Of a DNA stretch of 64,000 nt, positions 44,660 through 53,911 are shown piece after piece. The notes below the pieces were generated by a model. It was not told where the DNA came from. It made no database searches and saw only the letters and a program-made list of their open reading frames with translations. The stretch comes from an uncultured Lachnospiraceae bacterium (lineage in GTDB: Bacteria; Bacillota; Clostridia; Lachnospirales; Lachnospiraceae), in contig CAJUQJ010000001.1 in the NCBI GenBank assembly GCA_910588215.1, forward strand, positions 1-64,000. The letters are read 5' to 3'. A program made the translations under genes and the position numbers. The first letter of the stretch is position 1; each line of letters begins with the position of its first letter.

Positions 44660-45505
44660 ATGCAAAAAAACTATAAAAAGTATTTTCCGATTTTTGTACT
44701 TCCAACATTGTTGGCATTTATCATTGCATTTGTGATTCCTTTTTTTATGGGACTGTATCTGTCTTTCTGTAATTTCAAGACGATCGGTTCTGCAAAATGG
44801 GTGGGGTTATCCAACTATCTGTATGTGTTCCGTGACAGTGCCGGATTTCTTTCGGCATTGTGGTTTACCGTCAAGGTAGCTATTGTGGGCGTTGTTTCCA
44901 CGAATGTGCTGGCATTTGCATTGGCACTGCTTTTGACGAAGGGGCTTAAAGGTACTAACGTATACCGTACGATCTTCTTCATGCCGAACTTGATCGGTGG
45001 TATCATCTTAGGTTATATCTGGCAGCTTTTGTTAAATGGTATTTTGATCCGCGTGGCAGGCGTGGACCTGACCTTCAATTCAACTTTTGGTTACTGGGGT
45101 ATCATTATTCTGTATAACTGGCAGAAGATCGGTTATCTGATGATCATCTATATCGCAGGGATTCAGTCCATTTCGGGCGATATTCTGGAGGCGGCGAAGA
45201 TCGACGGCGCAAATTATATGCAGACTTTAAAGAAGATCATCATCCCGCTTGTTATGACATCCATCACTACATGTACGTTCCTGGCTTTGACAGACTGCTT
45301 CAAGATGTACGACCAGAACCTGGCTCTGACAGGCGGTGCACCTGCAAACCAGACGGCGATGCTTGCGATGGATATCTTCAATACTTATTACAACCGTACA
45401 GGGTTTGCCGGCGTAGGCCAGGCTAAAGCGGTAGTATTTACGGTTCTGGTACTTGTTATCTCATTGATACAACTTCGGATCACACAGTCCAAGGAGGTGG
45501 AGTAA
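44660..45505 (+). CDS. Sugar ABC transporter permease (MalF-like)
   Basis: 281 aa with six hydrophobic segments. The EAA loop that contacts the ATPase is present as EAAKIDGANYMQTLKKIIIPL near residue 180. The short form without the large MalF periplasmic loop is usual in Gram-positive sugar transporters. GGAAAGGAG precedes the ATG. It is separated by 1 nt from the partner permease. No ATPase gene is nearby; such systems often share an MsmK/MalK-type ATPase encoded elsewhere. Confidence 0.88.
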   Translation: MQKNYKKYFPIFVLPTLLAFIIAFVIPFFMGLYLSFCNFKTIGSAKWVGLSNYLYVFRDSAGFLSALWFTVKVAIVGVVSTNVLAFALALLLTKGLKGTNVYRTIFFMPNLIGGIILGYIWQLLLNGILIRVAGVDLTFNSTFGYWGIIILYNWQKIGYLMIIYIAGIQSISGDILEAAKIDGANYMQTLKKIIIPLVMTSITTCTFLALTDCFKMYDQNLALTGGAPANQTAMLAMDIFNTYYNRTGFAGVGQAKAVVFTVLVLVISLIQLRITQSKEVE

Positions 45506-45506
45506 G

Positions 45507-46343
45507 ATGCAGGAAAAGAGAAAAGCAGCAAATATACTCGTTTATGTTATCCTTACGATTTTGTCAGTGATATTCATCATTCCGATCGCACTGGTGATCA
45601 TGAACTCATTGAAGAATAAGCTGTATATTTCAACATCGCCCTTTGCGCTGCCCAACAGCGAAAGCTTCCGAGGTCTGAAGAACTATATCGAAGGATTGAC
45701 GAAGATCCATTTCATGGACAGTATCGGATATTCCCTGTTTATCACAGTGGTTTCCGTTATCATGATCATTGTTTTCTGTTCTATGACAGCATGGTATATA
45801 ACCAGAGTGAAGAATAAGCTTACATCCTTTATATACTTTATGTTTATTGCAAGTATGGTAGTGCCGTTCCAGATGGTCATGTATACGATGACCAAGGTGG
45901 CGAACATGACGCACCTGGACAATTTCGTGGGCATTAACGTATTGTATCTGGGATTTGGTTCCAGTATGGCTGTGTTCATGTTTACCGGTTTCGTGAAGGG
46001 TATTCCGATCGAGTTGGAAGAGGCCGGGCTGATCGACGGCTGCAATCCGCTGACTATGTTTGTCAAAGTGGTATTCCCGGTTCTGAAACCGATCTCCATC
46101 ACGATCGCTATCCTGAATGCGATGTGGATCTGGAACGACTTCCTGCTTCCGTACCTGATCATCGGAACGAAGTACAGGACTATCCCGGTTGCGATCCAGT
46201 ACCTGCGAAGCGGTTATGGTTCTATTGACTACGGCCACCTGATGGCGACCATCGTGATCGCGCTGATCCCGATCGTTATCTTCTATTTTATGTGTCAGAA
46301 ATATATCATCGAAGGTATTGTGGCAGGCGCCGTTAAGGGTTGA
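45507..46343 (+). CDS. Sugar ABC transporter permease (MalG-like)
   Basis: 278 aa with six hydrophobic segments and the EAA loop EAGLIDGCNPLTMFVKVVFPV near residue 175. It forms the membrane channel with the permease at 44660. The coupled start follows AAGGAGGTGG at the end of the previous gene. The substrate is probably maltodextrin-like, judged from malQ downstream. Confidence 0.88.
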   Translation: MQEKRKAANILVYVILTILSVIFIIPIALVIMNSLKNKLYISTSPFALPNSESFRGLKNYIEGLTKIHFMDSIGYSLFITVVSVIMIIVFCSMTAWYITRVKNKLTSFIYFMFIASMVVPFQMVMYTMTKVANMTHLDNFVGINVLYLGFGSSMAVFMFTGFVKGIPIELEEAGLIDGCNPLTMFVKVVFPVLKPISITIAILNAMWIWNDFLLPYLIIGTKYRTIPVAIQYLRSGYGSIDYGHLMATIVIALIPIVIFYFMCQKYIIEGIVAGAVKG

Positions 46344-46514
46344 TCAAGGCCCATTGTTGGCAGAATGTCAGGAGGCATTCTGCCAAATTCATATCCTCAT
46401 TTATATGTTTGGCAAAGCCTATTTGGGAAGAGGGTATAACCGGTTTGGCTGCTTATCGAATAGGAGGAAAATTTGTAATTTTGTCTTGCGGGAATGAGGG
46501 GAAACGTGTAGAAT

Positions 46515-46529
46515 GGAAACGATACCGAG
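46515..46529 (+). promoter_or_regulatory. Operator-like site before malQ
   Basis: GGAAACGATACCGAG closely matches the first two units of the array at 42685 (GGAAACGTTACCGAG). It lies 27 nt before the malQ start, where a bound repressor could block transcription. It supports one regulator for the whole cluster. Confidence 0.55.
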
Positions 46530-46555
46530 ATCATTGTGAAAGGATTGTTGCAGTC

Positions 46556-48031
46556 ATGAGAAAAAGTGGAATTTTATTACCTGTATCGAGTATTCCGTCT
46601 GGATACGGGATTGGCACATTTTCTAAGCAGGCCTATGAGTTTATAGATTTACTGGAGAAGGCGGGACAGTCCTACTGGCAGATCCTTCCGTTGGGGCCGA
46701 CAGGGTATGGAGATTCTCCTTATCAGTCTTTCTCTACTTTTGCAGGGAATCCCTACTATATCGATCTGGAGACTCTGATCGAGGAAGGATATCTGACCGA
46801 AGAAGATTGTGTAAAATGTAATTTTGGAGATAATGATAGATATATTGATTATGAGAAGATCTACCTGTCCAGATTTAAGGTGTTAAAGACGGCATTTCTC
46901 AACAGCCATCTGGAGCAGGAGAAGGCTTACCGGGACTTTGTGGAAGAGAACAGCTACTGGCTTGACGATTACGCGCTATATATGGCGGTGAAGAATTCCT
47001 TTGAGGGGAAGAGTTGGAGCGAGTGGGATGAGGATATCAAGCTCCGCAGGCCGGAGGCCATGAAGACATACCGCGAGGAATATGCGGAGGAAGTGGAATT
47101 TTATAAGTTTCAGCAGTACCTGTTCGCGAAGCAGTGGTTTGCACTGAAGGCATACGCGAATGAGAAGAAGATACAGATCATCGGTGATATCCCGATTTAT
47201 GTGGCGTTTGACAGTGCGGACACCTGGGCCAACCCGGAACTGTTTCAGCTGGACGATACACTGACACCTGTGGCAGTGGCTGGCTGTCCTCCGGATGCTT
47301 TCTCGGCGACGGGACAGCTGTGGGGGAATCCTCTGTACCGCTGGGAATATCATAAAGAGACGGAGTATGCCTGGTGGATGAGGCGGATCGCCTACTGCTA
47401 CAAGTTGTATGATGTGGTGAGGATCGATCACTTCCGTGGCTTTGACGAATATTATTCGATTCCGTACGGCGATACAACGGCGGAATTTGGACATTGGGAG
47501 GCTGGTCCCGGCTACGATATTTTCAAGACGATGAAAGCGAAGCTGGGGAATAAGGCCGTGATCGCAGAGGATTTGGGATTCTTGACTGATACGGTCATCA
47601 AACTCGTGAAGAAGACCGGTTATCCGGGTATGAAGATATTGCAGTTCGCATTTGATTCCAGGGAAGAGAGCGATTATCTGCCGCACAATTACGATAAGAA
47701 CAGTATCGTATACACAGGGACACATGACAATGACACGACAATCGGCTGGTATACGCAGCTGAACCGCAAGGATAAGGCGTTTGCCAGGAAGTATCTGCAT
47801 ATCCGCAGCAGTAAGGATGCGCAGTGGGCGTTCATCCGCGCGGCAATGGCCAGTGTATCCGATACCTGCGTGATTCCGATGCAGGATTATCTGGGGCTGG
47901 GTACGGAGGCGAGGATCAATATGCCATCCACGCTGGGGACGAATTGGAAATGGAGGATGCTGCCGGGAGAGTTTACGCAGGAGCTGGCGGAGCGCATCTA
48001 CGATATGACCAGATTATACAGCAGAGTATAG
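46556..48031 (+). CDS. malQ: 4-alpha-glucanotransferase (amylomaltase, GH77)
   Basis: 491 aa, the usual length for bacterial MalQ. Conserved blocks: GILLPVSSIPSGYGIGTF at the N-terminus, PLGPTGYGDSPYQSFS, GDIPIYVAFDSAD, VRIDHFRGF with the nucleophile Asp, VIAEDLGFLT with the acid/base Glu, and YTGTHDNDTTIGW. It disproportionates maltodextrins in the cytoplasm, acting on sugars imported by the adjacent transporter. Start ATG 46556 lies 11 nt after AAAGGA and gives the family's standard N-terminus; the frame is open upstream to 46340, but that part shows no similarity. Confidence 0.93.
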   Translation: MRKSGILLPVSSIPSGYGIGTFSKQAYEFIDLLEKAGQSYWQILPLGPTGYGDSPYQSFSTFAGNPYYIDLETLIEEGYLTEEDCVKCNFGDNDRYIDYEKIYLSRFKVLKTAFLNSHLEQEKAYRDFVEENSYWLDDYALYMAVKNSFEGKSWSEWDEDIKLRRPEAMKTYREEYAEEVEFYKFQQYLFAKQWFALKAYANEKKIQIIGDIPIYVAFDSADTWANPELFQLDDTLTPVAVAGCPPDAFSATGQLWGNPLYRWEYHKETEYAWWMRRIAYCYKLYDVVRIDHFRGFDEYYSIPYGDTTAEFGHWEAGPGYDIFKTMKAKLGNKAVIAEDLGFLTDTVIKLVKKTGYPGMKILQFAFDSREESDYLPHNYDKNSIVYTGTHDNDTTIGWYTQLNRKDKAFARKYLHIRSSKDAQWAFIRAAMASVSDTCVIPMQDYLGLGTEARINMPSTLGTNWKWRMLPGEFTQELAERIYDMTRLYSRV

Positions 48032-48043
48032 ACTGCAGGAAGT

Positions 48044-48084
48044 GGCTGACAGTTGCGGAAGTATCAGGACTGTCAGCCCTTTTC
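48044..48084 (+). terminator. Terminator after malQ
   Basis: GGCTGACAGT (48044-48053) and ACTGTCAGCC (48069-48078) form a perfect 10-bp stem, followed by CTTTTCC. It separates malQ from the regulator gene. Confidence 0.7.
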
Positions 48085-48231
48085 CTCTATATCCGAAGCG
48101 CTTTACGCTGAGGTCGCAGGCGAATTTCAGATTCTGTTCTGCGCTCAATAGAATTTATGCAGCCTTAGTAGTGCAGGGACTTGCTTCGGAGCGGCGTGGT
48201 ATAAAGTATAGAGAAGGGGAAGCGATGACGT

Positions 48232-49272
48232 ATGGCAGAGATAACGATCAAGGATATTGCAAAAGAATGCGGCGTGGGGGTCAGCACGGTTTCACGGGCG
48301 CTGAACAATCATCCGGATATTAACCCGGAGACTAGAAAGAAGATTCTGGAGGTGATCGAGCGGACCGGATTTATTCCCAATAACAGTGCACGCAATCTAA
48401 AGCGTACGGACGCCAAATGTATAGCCATGCTGGTAAAAGGCATCACGAACCCCTTTTTCAGTAAGATGATAGAGATCATCGAGGATGAGGCGAAGCGCAA
48501 ACGCTATGCACTGGTGCTGCGGCATGTGGAAGCGCAGGAGGATGAGCTGGATGTAGCGTTGGAGCTGGAGAAGGAGAAGCGGCTGCGGGGTATCGTATTC
48601 CTGGGCGGCATGTTCCGTCACTCGCAGGAGAAACTGGAAAAACTGAAGGTGCCTTATATTTTCTGTGCCATCAGTGTTGAAGCTTTCGAGCAGGCCGGAG
48701 AGGTGAAATTTTCCAATATCGCGGTGGATGACTGTCTGGAGAGCAAGAAAATGACGGAATATCTGCTGGATCTGGGCCACAGGCGAATCGCTTTTATCAC
48801 GGAGAATTTGGATGAGACCATCGGGCGCAGCCGTATGGAAGGTTATTGGAGCGCGTATGTGGAGAGAGGACTGGAGGTGCCGGAAGATTTGATCTGTTAT
48901 GTGCAGGAGGACGTGGATCATTATAGCATGGAAAACGGCTATCTGACGACGAAGAAGCTGTTGCAGTCAAAACGTGAAGTGACGGCGATCTACGCGGCAG
49001 CGGACTCTCTGGCCATCGGCGCTTGCCGGGCAGTTCTGGAAGCGGGACTGCGCATTCCGGAGGACATCTCGGTGGCGGGTTATGACGGGATGGAGATCGG
49101 AGAATACTATAATCCGAAGCTGACCACGATCAAGCAGCCCGTGGAGGAGATGGCCAAGGAAGCTATCCAACTGCTGTTCGACGTGATCGCCGGACTCAAG
49201 GAACACCAGCAGATCATCTTCTCTGCCGAGCTGGTTGAGAGAGAATCTACGGCAAGGCTGCATGGTAATTGA
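48232..49272 (+). CDS. LacI-family transcriptional regulator of the alpha-glucan cluster
   Basis: 346 aa. The helix-turn-helix is TIKDIAKECGVGVSTVSRAL (residues 5-24), with the hinge at about 45-60 (NNSARNLKRT). A periplasmic-binding-like effector domain follows (TNPFFSKMIEII, RRIAFITE, DSLAIGACRAVLEAG, AGYDGMEIGEY). It probably represses the transporter and malQ by binding the 12-bp array at 42685 and the related sites at 44351 and 46515, and is released by a malto-oligosaccharide. The regulatory link is inferred from position. GGGGAAG precedes the ATG. Confidence 0.88.
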   Translation: MAEITIKDIAKECGVGVSTVSRALNNHPDINPETRKKILEVIERTGFIPNNSARNLKRTDAKCIAMLVKGITNPFFSKMIEIIEDEAKRKRYALVLRHVEAQEDELDVALELEKEKRLRGIVFLGGMFRHSQEKLEKLKVPYIFCAISVEAFEQAGEVKFSNIAVDDCLESKKMTEYLLDLGHRRIAFITENLDETIGRSRMEGYWSAYVERGLEVPEDLICYVQEDVDHYSMENGYLTTKKLLQSKREVTAIYAAADSLAIGACRAVLEAGLRIPEDISVAGYDGMEIGEYYNPKLTTIKQPVEEMAKEAIQLLFDVIAGLKEHQQIIFSAELVERESTARLHGN

Positions 49273-49347
49273 TAATTTGGGTAAATGTAAATTTGAAAAC
49301 TGTATCATTCCATTGTGTGAATGTCTTGGAGGAAAGATCGCAACAAA

Positions 49348-49839
49348 TCAGAAGATCTTCCGGCTGAGCACGGAATTGTGGTAAGCCGGATCCTTTGTCA
49401 CATCTTGATCAAACCAGTCAAGCGGCAGGAAAGCGTTGGCCATGGCTTCATCCGGAAATTCAACCTCGGCGATGATGAGAGGGGAAAAGGGCGGCTCAAA
49501 AAGATCGAGTTCTACAAATAGACCGTGACAGTCAATGTTTTCGGTATAATCCGCCGCAAATGCCGGATGTTCGATCGGTATAACATAGCGTTTCTTGGAT
49601 ATCACATTACCATCCGCCTTTTCGCGCAGATGGTAGTAAGAATCTTGATTTAAGGGGAGATTATACTCTTCTCTTGCGAACAGGCCCTTACCCTTATAAG
49701 TCAGGTAGTATTCATCATCCTGACGGCGGATCCTGACCACAGGATCAGTGTTAAGGTAAGCCTGCTCTATCTTATGGCAGGGATAGTCAGCCAAATCTTG
49801 CGGCAGACTTTTGACGGTAAATTTTCTCTCGATTTCCAT
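49348..49839 (-). CDS. CYTH-domain protein (triphosphate tunnel metalloenzyme)
   Basis: 163 aa. MEIERKF at the N-terminus is the ExExK motif of CYTH enzymes. Further family features are VVRIRRQDDEYYLTYKG, a cluster of basic residues lining the tunnel, and FVELDLFEPP / IAEVEFPDE with acidic metal-binding residues. Members hydrolyse triphosphate substrates such as tripolyphosphate or thiamine triphosphate; the substrate here is unknown. It is a single-gene unit with its own promoter at 50003-50031. Confidence 0.85.
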   Translation of the reverse strand: MEIERKFTVKSLPQDLADYPCHKIEQAYLNTDPVVRIRRQDDEYYLTYKGKGLFAREEYNLPLNQDSYYHLREKADGNVISKKRYVIPIEHPAFAADYTENIDCHGLFVELDLFEPPFSPLIIAEVEFPDEAMANAFLPLDWFDQDVTKDPAYHNSVLSRKIF

Positions 49840-50002
49840 AATGGCTCCTGTTTGTCGTTATTCCCGCGAACAACGAGCCGAGTGGCTGCTTGCTGCGGGG
49901 TATTTGACTGTTAGTGCTGCAATGTCAGTTGGTGCTGCCTGGCTATGCAGGGTTAATTTCTTGCGGCAGCGTTCTGTGATTCATGACTGAACTGTTATGA
50001 CG

Positions 50003-50031
50003 ATTATAGCAAAGGCAGGACAGGGTGTAAA
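50003..50031 (-). promoter_or_regulatory. Minus-strand promoter for the CYTH gene
   Basis: On the minus strand TTTACA (50026-50031) and TATAAT (50003-50008) are 17 nt apart. It lies about 165 nt upstream of the CYTH start. Confidence 0.6.
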
Positions 50032-50170
50032 GCCGTGTCGTAATCCTTGCTATTTAAAGAATTGTTGTGTATGATTATTTTATAGTTAACGGGCGGCCCG
50101 CCAAGCGGCAGGCTGAGCATGACAGAGGTTTACTATAGTATATAGTATAGAAGAACGGAGGGAATGAGCA

Positions 50171-50722
50171 ATGAGCAAAGTAGCAGTTTTTTTTGCAACG
50201 GGATATGAAGAGATTGAAGCATTGACGGTGGTGGACATCCTGCGCCGGGCAGACGTGGAGACGCCGATGGTATCTATTACGCAGGAGCGCTGCGTGACAG
50301 GTTCTCATTCGATTTCGGTTGCGATGGATGCGGTATTGACAGATATAAATTTTGATGAACTGGATATGATCGTACTGCCGGGCGGCGGTCTGGGTACGCA
50401 GAATCTGGAGGCTTGTGAGGCCCTGATGGCGCAGGTGGATACTTTTGTGGCGCAGGGCAAACCGGTGGCGGCGATCTGTGCGGCGCCTAGCATTCTGGGA
50501 CATAGAGGCTTCTTGAAAGGAAAGAGGGCTTGCTCTTATCCTTCTTTTGAGAGTCATCTGGAAGGTGCGGAGGTGGTGCAACAACCGGCTGTCATCGACG
50601 GCAACATCGTTACCGGGCGCGGTATGGGTGCGGCTGTGCCTTTTGCTCTGGCAGTGTTAGAGAAACTGCAGGGTGCGGATGCGGCACAGAAGATGGCGGC
50701 GCAGATCGTGTTTGAAGCGTAA
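50171..50722 (+). CDS. DJ-1/PfpI-family protein (YajL/ThiJ-like)
   Basis: 183 aa, a class I glutamine-amidotransferase-like fold. KVAVFFATGYEEIEALTV carries the conserved Glu, IVLPGGGLGTQNL is the glycine loop, and AICAAPSIL near residue 100 holds the nucleophile-elbow Cys. This YajL/DJ-1 type has been linked to oxidative or carbonyl-stress protection; the exact reaction is debated for the family. GGAGGG precedes the ATG. It appears to be a single gene. Confidence 0.88.
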   Translation: MSKVAVFFATGYEEIEALTVVDILRRADVETPMVSITQERCVTGSHSISVAMDAVLTDINFDELDMIVLPGGGLGTQNLEACEALMAQVDTFVAQGKPVAAICAAPSILGHRGFLKGKRACSYPSFESHLEGAEVVQQPAVIDGNIVTGRGMGAAVPFALAVLEKLQGADAAQKMAAQIVFEA

Positions 50723-51092
50723 TGGCTTACAATTTTGCGGAAGATCAGGCAGCTGAAAACCGCATAGGCATATTGGAGATTGTGTGCTTGCGGTACTGTA
50801 TGAGGATGTCAACAACGTGGCAAAATTTACCATAATATTTTCAATCTATCCGAACATACTAACATCAAGATAAGCGATAAAGTGAACGCTTTAACAGACA
50901 ACGAGATTCCAATCCGAATCGCAGCGCCTTTTAAATCTGTAACAAAGATTTATGAAGATTTGAGATTCATAAAGATCTGAGATTTAAGACTTGAAAGGGG
51001 CAAAAGTATCTGGGATAAGCGTATAAACGGCAGCGCTTATCTCAATAATATAGATTATGGATGGAAACAAGATTTTCATTCAAAAGTATTTC
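50723..51092. other. Intergenic region with a decayed frame and a stem
   Basis: The plus strand at about 50868-50979 encodes a short stop-free stretch (ISDKVNALTDNEIPIRIAA and beyond) without a start, probably the tail of a lost gene I cannot name. A GATAAGCG / CGCTTATC stem lies at about 51014-51041, just before the spore-protein gene. I could not find a convincing sigma-G promoter by eye. Confidence 0.4.
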
Positions 51093-51105
51093 GGAGGTGA
51101 AAGAA

Positions 51106-51306
51106 ATGGCAAGCAACAAGACGAATAGAGTAGAAGTTCCTGAAGCTAAGGCAGCAATGGATCGTTTCAAGACTGAGGTTGCATCTGAGTTGGGTGTAAA
51201 CCTGAAGGAAGGTTACAATGGTGACCTGACATCCAAAGAGGCTGGTTCTATCGGCGGTGAGATGGTTCGTAGAATGATCAAGAGCCAGGAAGAGCAGATG
51301 AAATAA
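51106..51306 (+). CDS. Alpha/beta-type small acid-soluble spore protein
   Basis: 66 aa. FKTEVASELGV contains the germination-protease cleavage site, and SKEAGSIGGEMVRRMI is the second family signature. The protein coats DNA in the spore core, shifts it toward an A-like form and protects it from UV and heat. ATG 51106 follows a perfect GGAGGTGA; the longer frame from 51061 is not needed. It shows the host is a spore former. Expression in the forespore is expected from the family. A terminator follows at 51362. Confidence 0.95.
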   Translation: MASNKTNRVEVPEAKAAMDRFKTEVASELGVNLKEGYNGDLTSKEAGSIGGEMVRRMIKSQEEQMK

Positions 51307-51361
51307 GCTTAACCAGGAGATAAAAGGAAGGGGCCGTCGTTTCTGCAGATCAAGAGTCTGT

Positions 51362-51385
51362 GGGAGCGATGGCTCCCCTTTTGCT
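51362..51385 (+). terminator. Terminator after the spore-protein gene
   Basis: GGGAGC (51362-51367) and GCTCCC (51372-51377) form a stem with a GATG loop, followed by CTTTTGCTTTT. Confidence 0.7.
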
Positions 51386-51477
51386 TTTGGGAAAATATCT
51401 GGTATAATGGATGCGGATGTAGTGGAGCCATTGCATTTATGCCAAATACATATAATGTACAGGGAGGTACTGTGATC

Positions 51478-52623
51478 ATGAATCAGAACGATAAATTGAG
51501 ATTTTACAGGTTAAAGGAGCTTGCGGCGTATAAGATTCACGGTCGGACTGATGAGTCGCAGGATCCGCTGCCATTGTTTTTTCAGGGGAGCGGTATTGAG
51601 GTGAATGTGACGGGAACAGAATTGTGGATTGAGATAGAGGTGGATTTCGATGTGTACGAAATGTGGGCCTGGAAAGCGCTAAACGGGGCATTTATGAGTC
51701 GTCAGATGTTGATGCCCGGTACATATTCTCTTTGTCTTTTCCGGGGCATGAGCCCGGAACCGGTCAAGAATGTCAGATTTTTCCGGGAGCTGCAGGCCAT
51801 GTCGGAGGACGATGGCTGTCGCCTTCTGGTCAGAGGATTTCGCAGTGACGGCGAATTCCTGCCGGTGAGGGAGAGCAGCTGTAAGTTGGAATTTATTGGC
51901 GACAGTATCACTTCCGGGGAAGGTCTGTATGGTGCCAGGGAGGATATGGATTGGCTTGCCATGTATATGGGAAACAGCAGGAATTATACGCACATGGTAG
52001 CTGATGCGCTGGATGCGGAATGCCGATTGCTCTCTCAGGGTGGCTGGGGCGTACTGTGCGGCTGGGATAATGATCTTAGGCACAACATTCCGTCTTGCTA
52101 CGAGAAGATCTGCGGTCTGGCAAAGGGCGGGAGGAACGAAGCGCTGGGTACGGCGAAGCCTTACGATTTTAATAGCTGGATACCGGATGCGGTCATCGTG
52201 AATCTGGGAACGAATGATGCAGGTGCTTTTGACCAGCCGGCATGGATAGATCCGGTGACGGGAGAAACCTTTGCAATGCGAAGGGGCACTGACGGGAACT
52301 GTCCTTCGGAGTCGGTGGAGCGTTTCCGTCAGGCCGTGATCGATTTCCTTAGCATGATCCGTCGGAATAATCCTGTGTCCCATATTCTCTGGGTGTACGG
52401 TATGTTGGGGGACGAACTGGCGCCGGTGATCAGGGAAGCTATGGACAGATATGAAGAGACGACGGGAGACAGGAATACGGCCTTTCTGTTGCTGCCGGAT
52501 ACTACGGAGGAGACTTATGGATCAAGGCAGCATCCGGGGGAGAAGGCACACGTGAAGGCGGCGGAAGCAATCGTTGCCCATCTGAAGAAGATAATAGGAA
52601 GGAAGCAGAAGAGCAACTTTTGA
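51478..52623 (+). CDS. SGNH/GDSL esterase, carbohydrate-esterase-2-like
   Basis: 381 aa. The N-terminal about 120 residues are strand-rich, like the jelly-roll domain of CE2 esterases. The SGNH hydrolase domain then has FIGDSITSGEG (nucleophile Ser, near residue 145), VNLGTNDAG (block III Asn region, about 243) and HPGEKAHVKAA (block V His). It has no signal peptide, so it probably acts in the cytoplasm, removing acetyl groups from imported oligosaccharides; that is an inference. GGGAGG lies 10 nt before ATG 51478; GTG 51472 is an alternative. Confidence 0.82.
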   Translation: MNQNDKLRFYRLKELAAYKIHGRTDESQDPLPLFFQGSGIEVNVTGTELWIEIEVDFDVYEMWAWKALNGAFMSRQMLMPGTYSLCLFRGMSPEPVKNVRFFRELQAMSEDDGCRLLVRGFRSDGEFLPVRESSCKLEFIGDSITSGEGLYGAREDMDWLAMYMGNSRNYTHMVADALDAECRLLSQGGWGVLCGWDNDLRHNIPSCYEKICGLAKGGRNEALGTAKPYDFNSWIPDAVIVNLGTNDAGAFDQPAWIDPVTGETFAMRRGTDGNCPSESVERFRQAVIDFLSMIRRNNPVSHILWVYGMLGDELAPVIREAMDRYEETTGDRNTAFLLLPDTTEETYGSRQHPGEKAHVKAAEAIVAHLKKIIGRKQKSNF

Positions 52624-52671
52624 CACCTTAATCCAAATAAGGAGTAGTGACGCTTCGGAATGGAGGGAATA

Positions 52672-53769
52672 ATGATTAAGAAGACAGCAGTAGTATGGCT
52701 GAGCGCAGTATTGTGTGCGCTCATGTTGGCCGGATGTGGAACAGGTGAGAATGGGAATCCAGTGGAGGAGACCGCAGAGGAAGAGACCGATACGGAACGG
52801 AGGGAGCCATCTGTGTCCGAGAGTGACAAGGAGGAGAATACCGGTGCCAGCCAGGAAACACAGGAGGCGCCGAGCGGGACGATCAGGATAGGCTCTTTGA
52901 AAGGGCCCACATCTATGGGACTGGTCTACCTGATGGAGCAGGCTAGGCGGGGTGAAACGGTAAACAGTTACGAATTTATCATGACGGCTGCGGCGGATGA
53001 ATTGCTGCCGGCTATGCTTTCCGGGGAGTTGGATATTGCCCTGATACCGGCCAATCTGGCCAGTGTGCTGTATAACAGGGCAGAGGGCGACGTGTCGGTG
53101 ATCGATATCAACACATTGGGAGTGCTTTATGCGGTATCAGGCGACGAGACGATCGAGGAGATCAAGGATCTGAAGGGCAAGACCGTCTATATGACGGGCA
53201 AAGGAACCACGCCGGATTATGTGATGCAGTACTTGTTAAAGGAAAACGGCCTTACGGCGGCAGATCTGACATTGGAATACAAATCGGAGGCCACGGAAGT
53301 GGCGGCGATGCTGACAGAAGTACCGGAGGCGGTGGGTGTGCTGCCGCAACCGTTCGTGACGGCAGCATGCGCACAGAATGAGAAGCTGGCGGTAGTGCTT
53401 GACTTGACTAAGCAGTGGGCCGCAGTGCAGGGAGAAGGGGGCAGCAGTCTTGTGACCGGTGTGACTGTGGTGCGTAATGGTTTTTTGACAGAGGAGCCGG
53501 AAGCGGTGGATACATTCCTGGAGGAACATGCGGCCAGCGCGGCTTATGCCAACGAACATGTGGAGGAGACGGCACAGCTGGTGGCGGAAGCGGGCATCAT
53601 CGACAAGGCGGCGGTGGCGGCTAAAGCTCTGCCGGAGTGCAATATCACGTATATCGACGGAGAAGATATGAAGACGGCGCTTTCCGGTTACCTGGAGGTA
53701 TTGTGGGAGCAGGATCCTGCGGCGGTGGGTGGTGGTCTGCCGGGCGACGGATTCTACTATGTGAAATAA
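52672..53769 (+). CDS. SsuA/NMT1-like ABC substrate-binding lipoprotein
   Basis: 365 aa. The lipoprotein signal MLAGCGTG is followed by an acidic linker (about 25-65) and a type 2 binding domain: IRIGSLKGPTSMGLVYL, ELDIALIPANLASVLYN, LKGKTVYMTGKGTTPDYVM and a later EAVGVLPQPFVTAA. This order fits binding proteins for sulfonates, nitrate-type anions or thiamine precursors; the ligand is not readable. ATG 52672 lies 5 nt after GGAGG. The permease-ATPase fusion gene follows after 142 nt and completes the transporter. Confidence 0.85.
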   Translation: MIKKTAVVWLSAVLCALMLAGCGTGENGNPVEETAEEETDTERREPSVSESDKEENTGASQETQEAPSGTIRIGSLKGPTSMGLVYLMEQARRGETVNSYEFIMTAAADELLPAMLSGELDIALIPANLASVLYNRAEGDVSVIDINTLGVLYAVSGDETIEEIKDLKGKTVYMTGKGTTPDYVMQYLLKENGLTAADLTLEYKSEATEVAAMLTEVPEAVGVLPQPFVTAACAQNEKLAVVLDLTKQWAAVQGEGGSSLVTGVTVVRNGFLTEEPEAVDTFLEEHAASAAYANEHVEETAQLVAEAGIIDKAAVAAKALPECNITYIDGEDMKTALSGYLEVLWEQDPAAVGGGLPGDGFYYVK

Positions 53770-53911
53770 GTATAATAGTAAACGCGACGGTCCTTAGGAG
53801 AAACATGAAATGCGGAGCAATCCGTAGGCATCAGGGGGGCAAAAAACCTTTTGACCCCGGCATCCTGACATTGATTTATGGTTTCACGAAGAGCGAAAAC
53901 AGGAGCGATAG

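Noticed and set aside
46976..47800. 274-codon minus-strand frame opposite malQ
   Set aside because: Shadow of the GC-richer malQ coding sequence; no motif and no start signal.
51679..52383. 234-codon minus-strand frame opposite the SGNH esterase
   Set aside because: Antisense to a gene with clear SGNH motifs; no ribosome binding site or domain.
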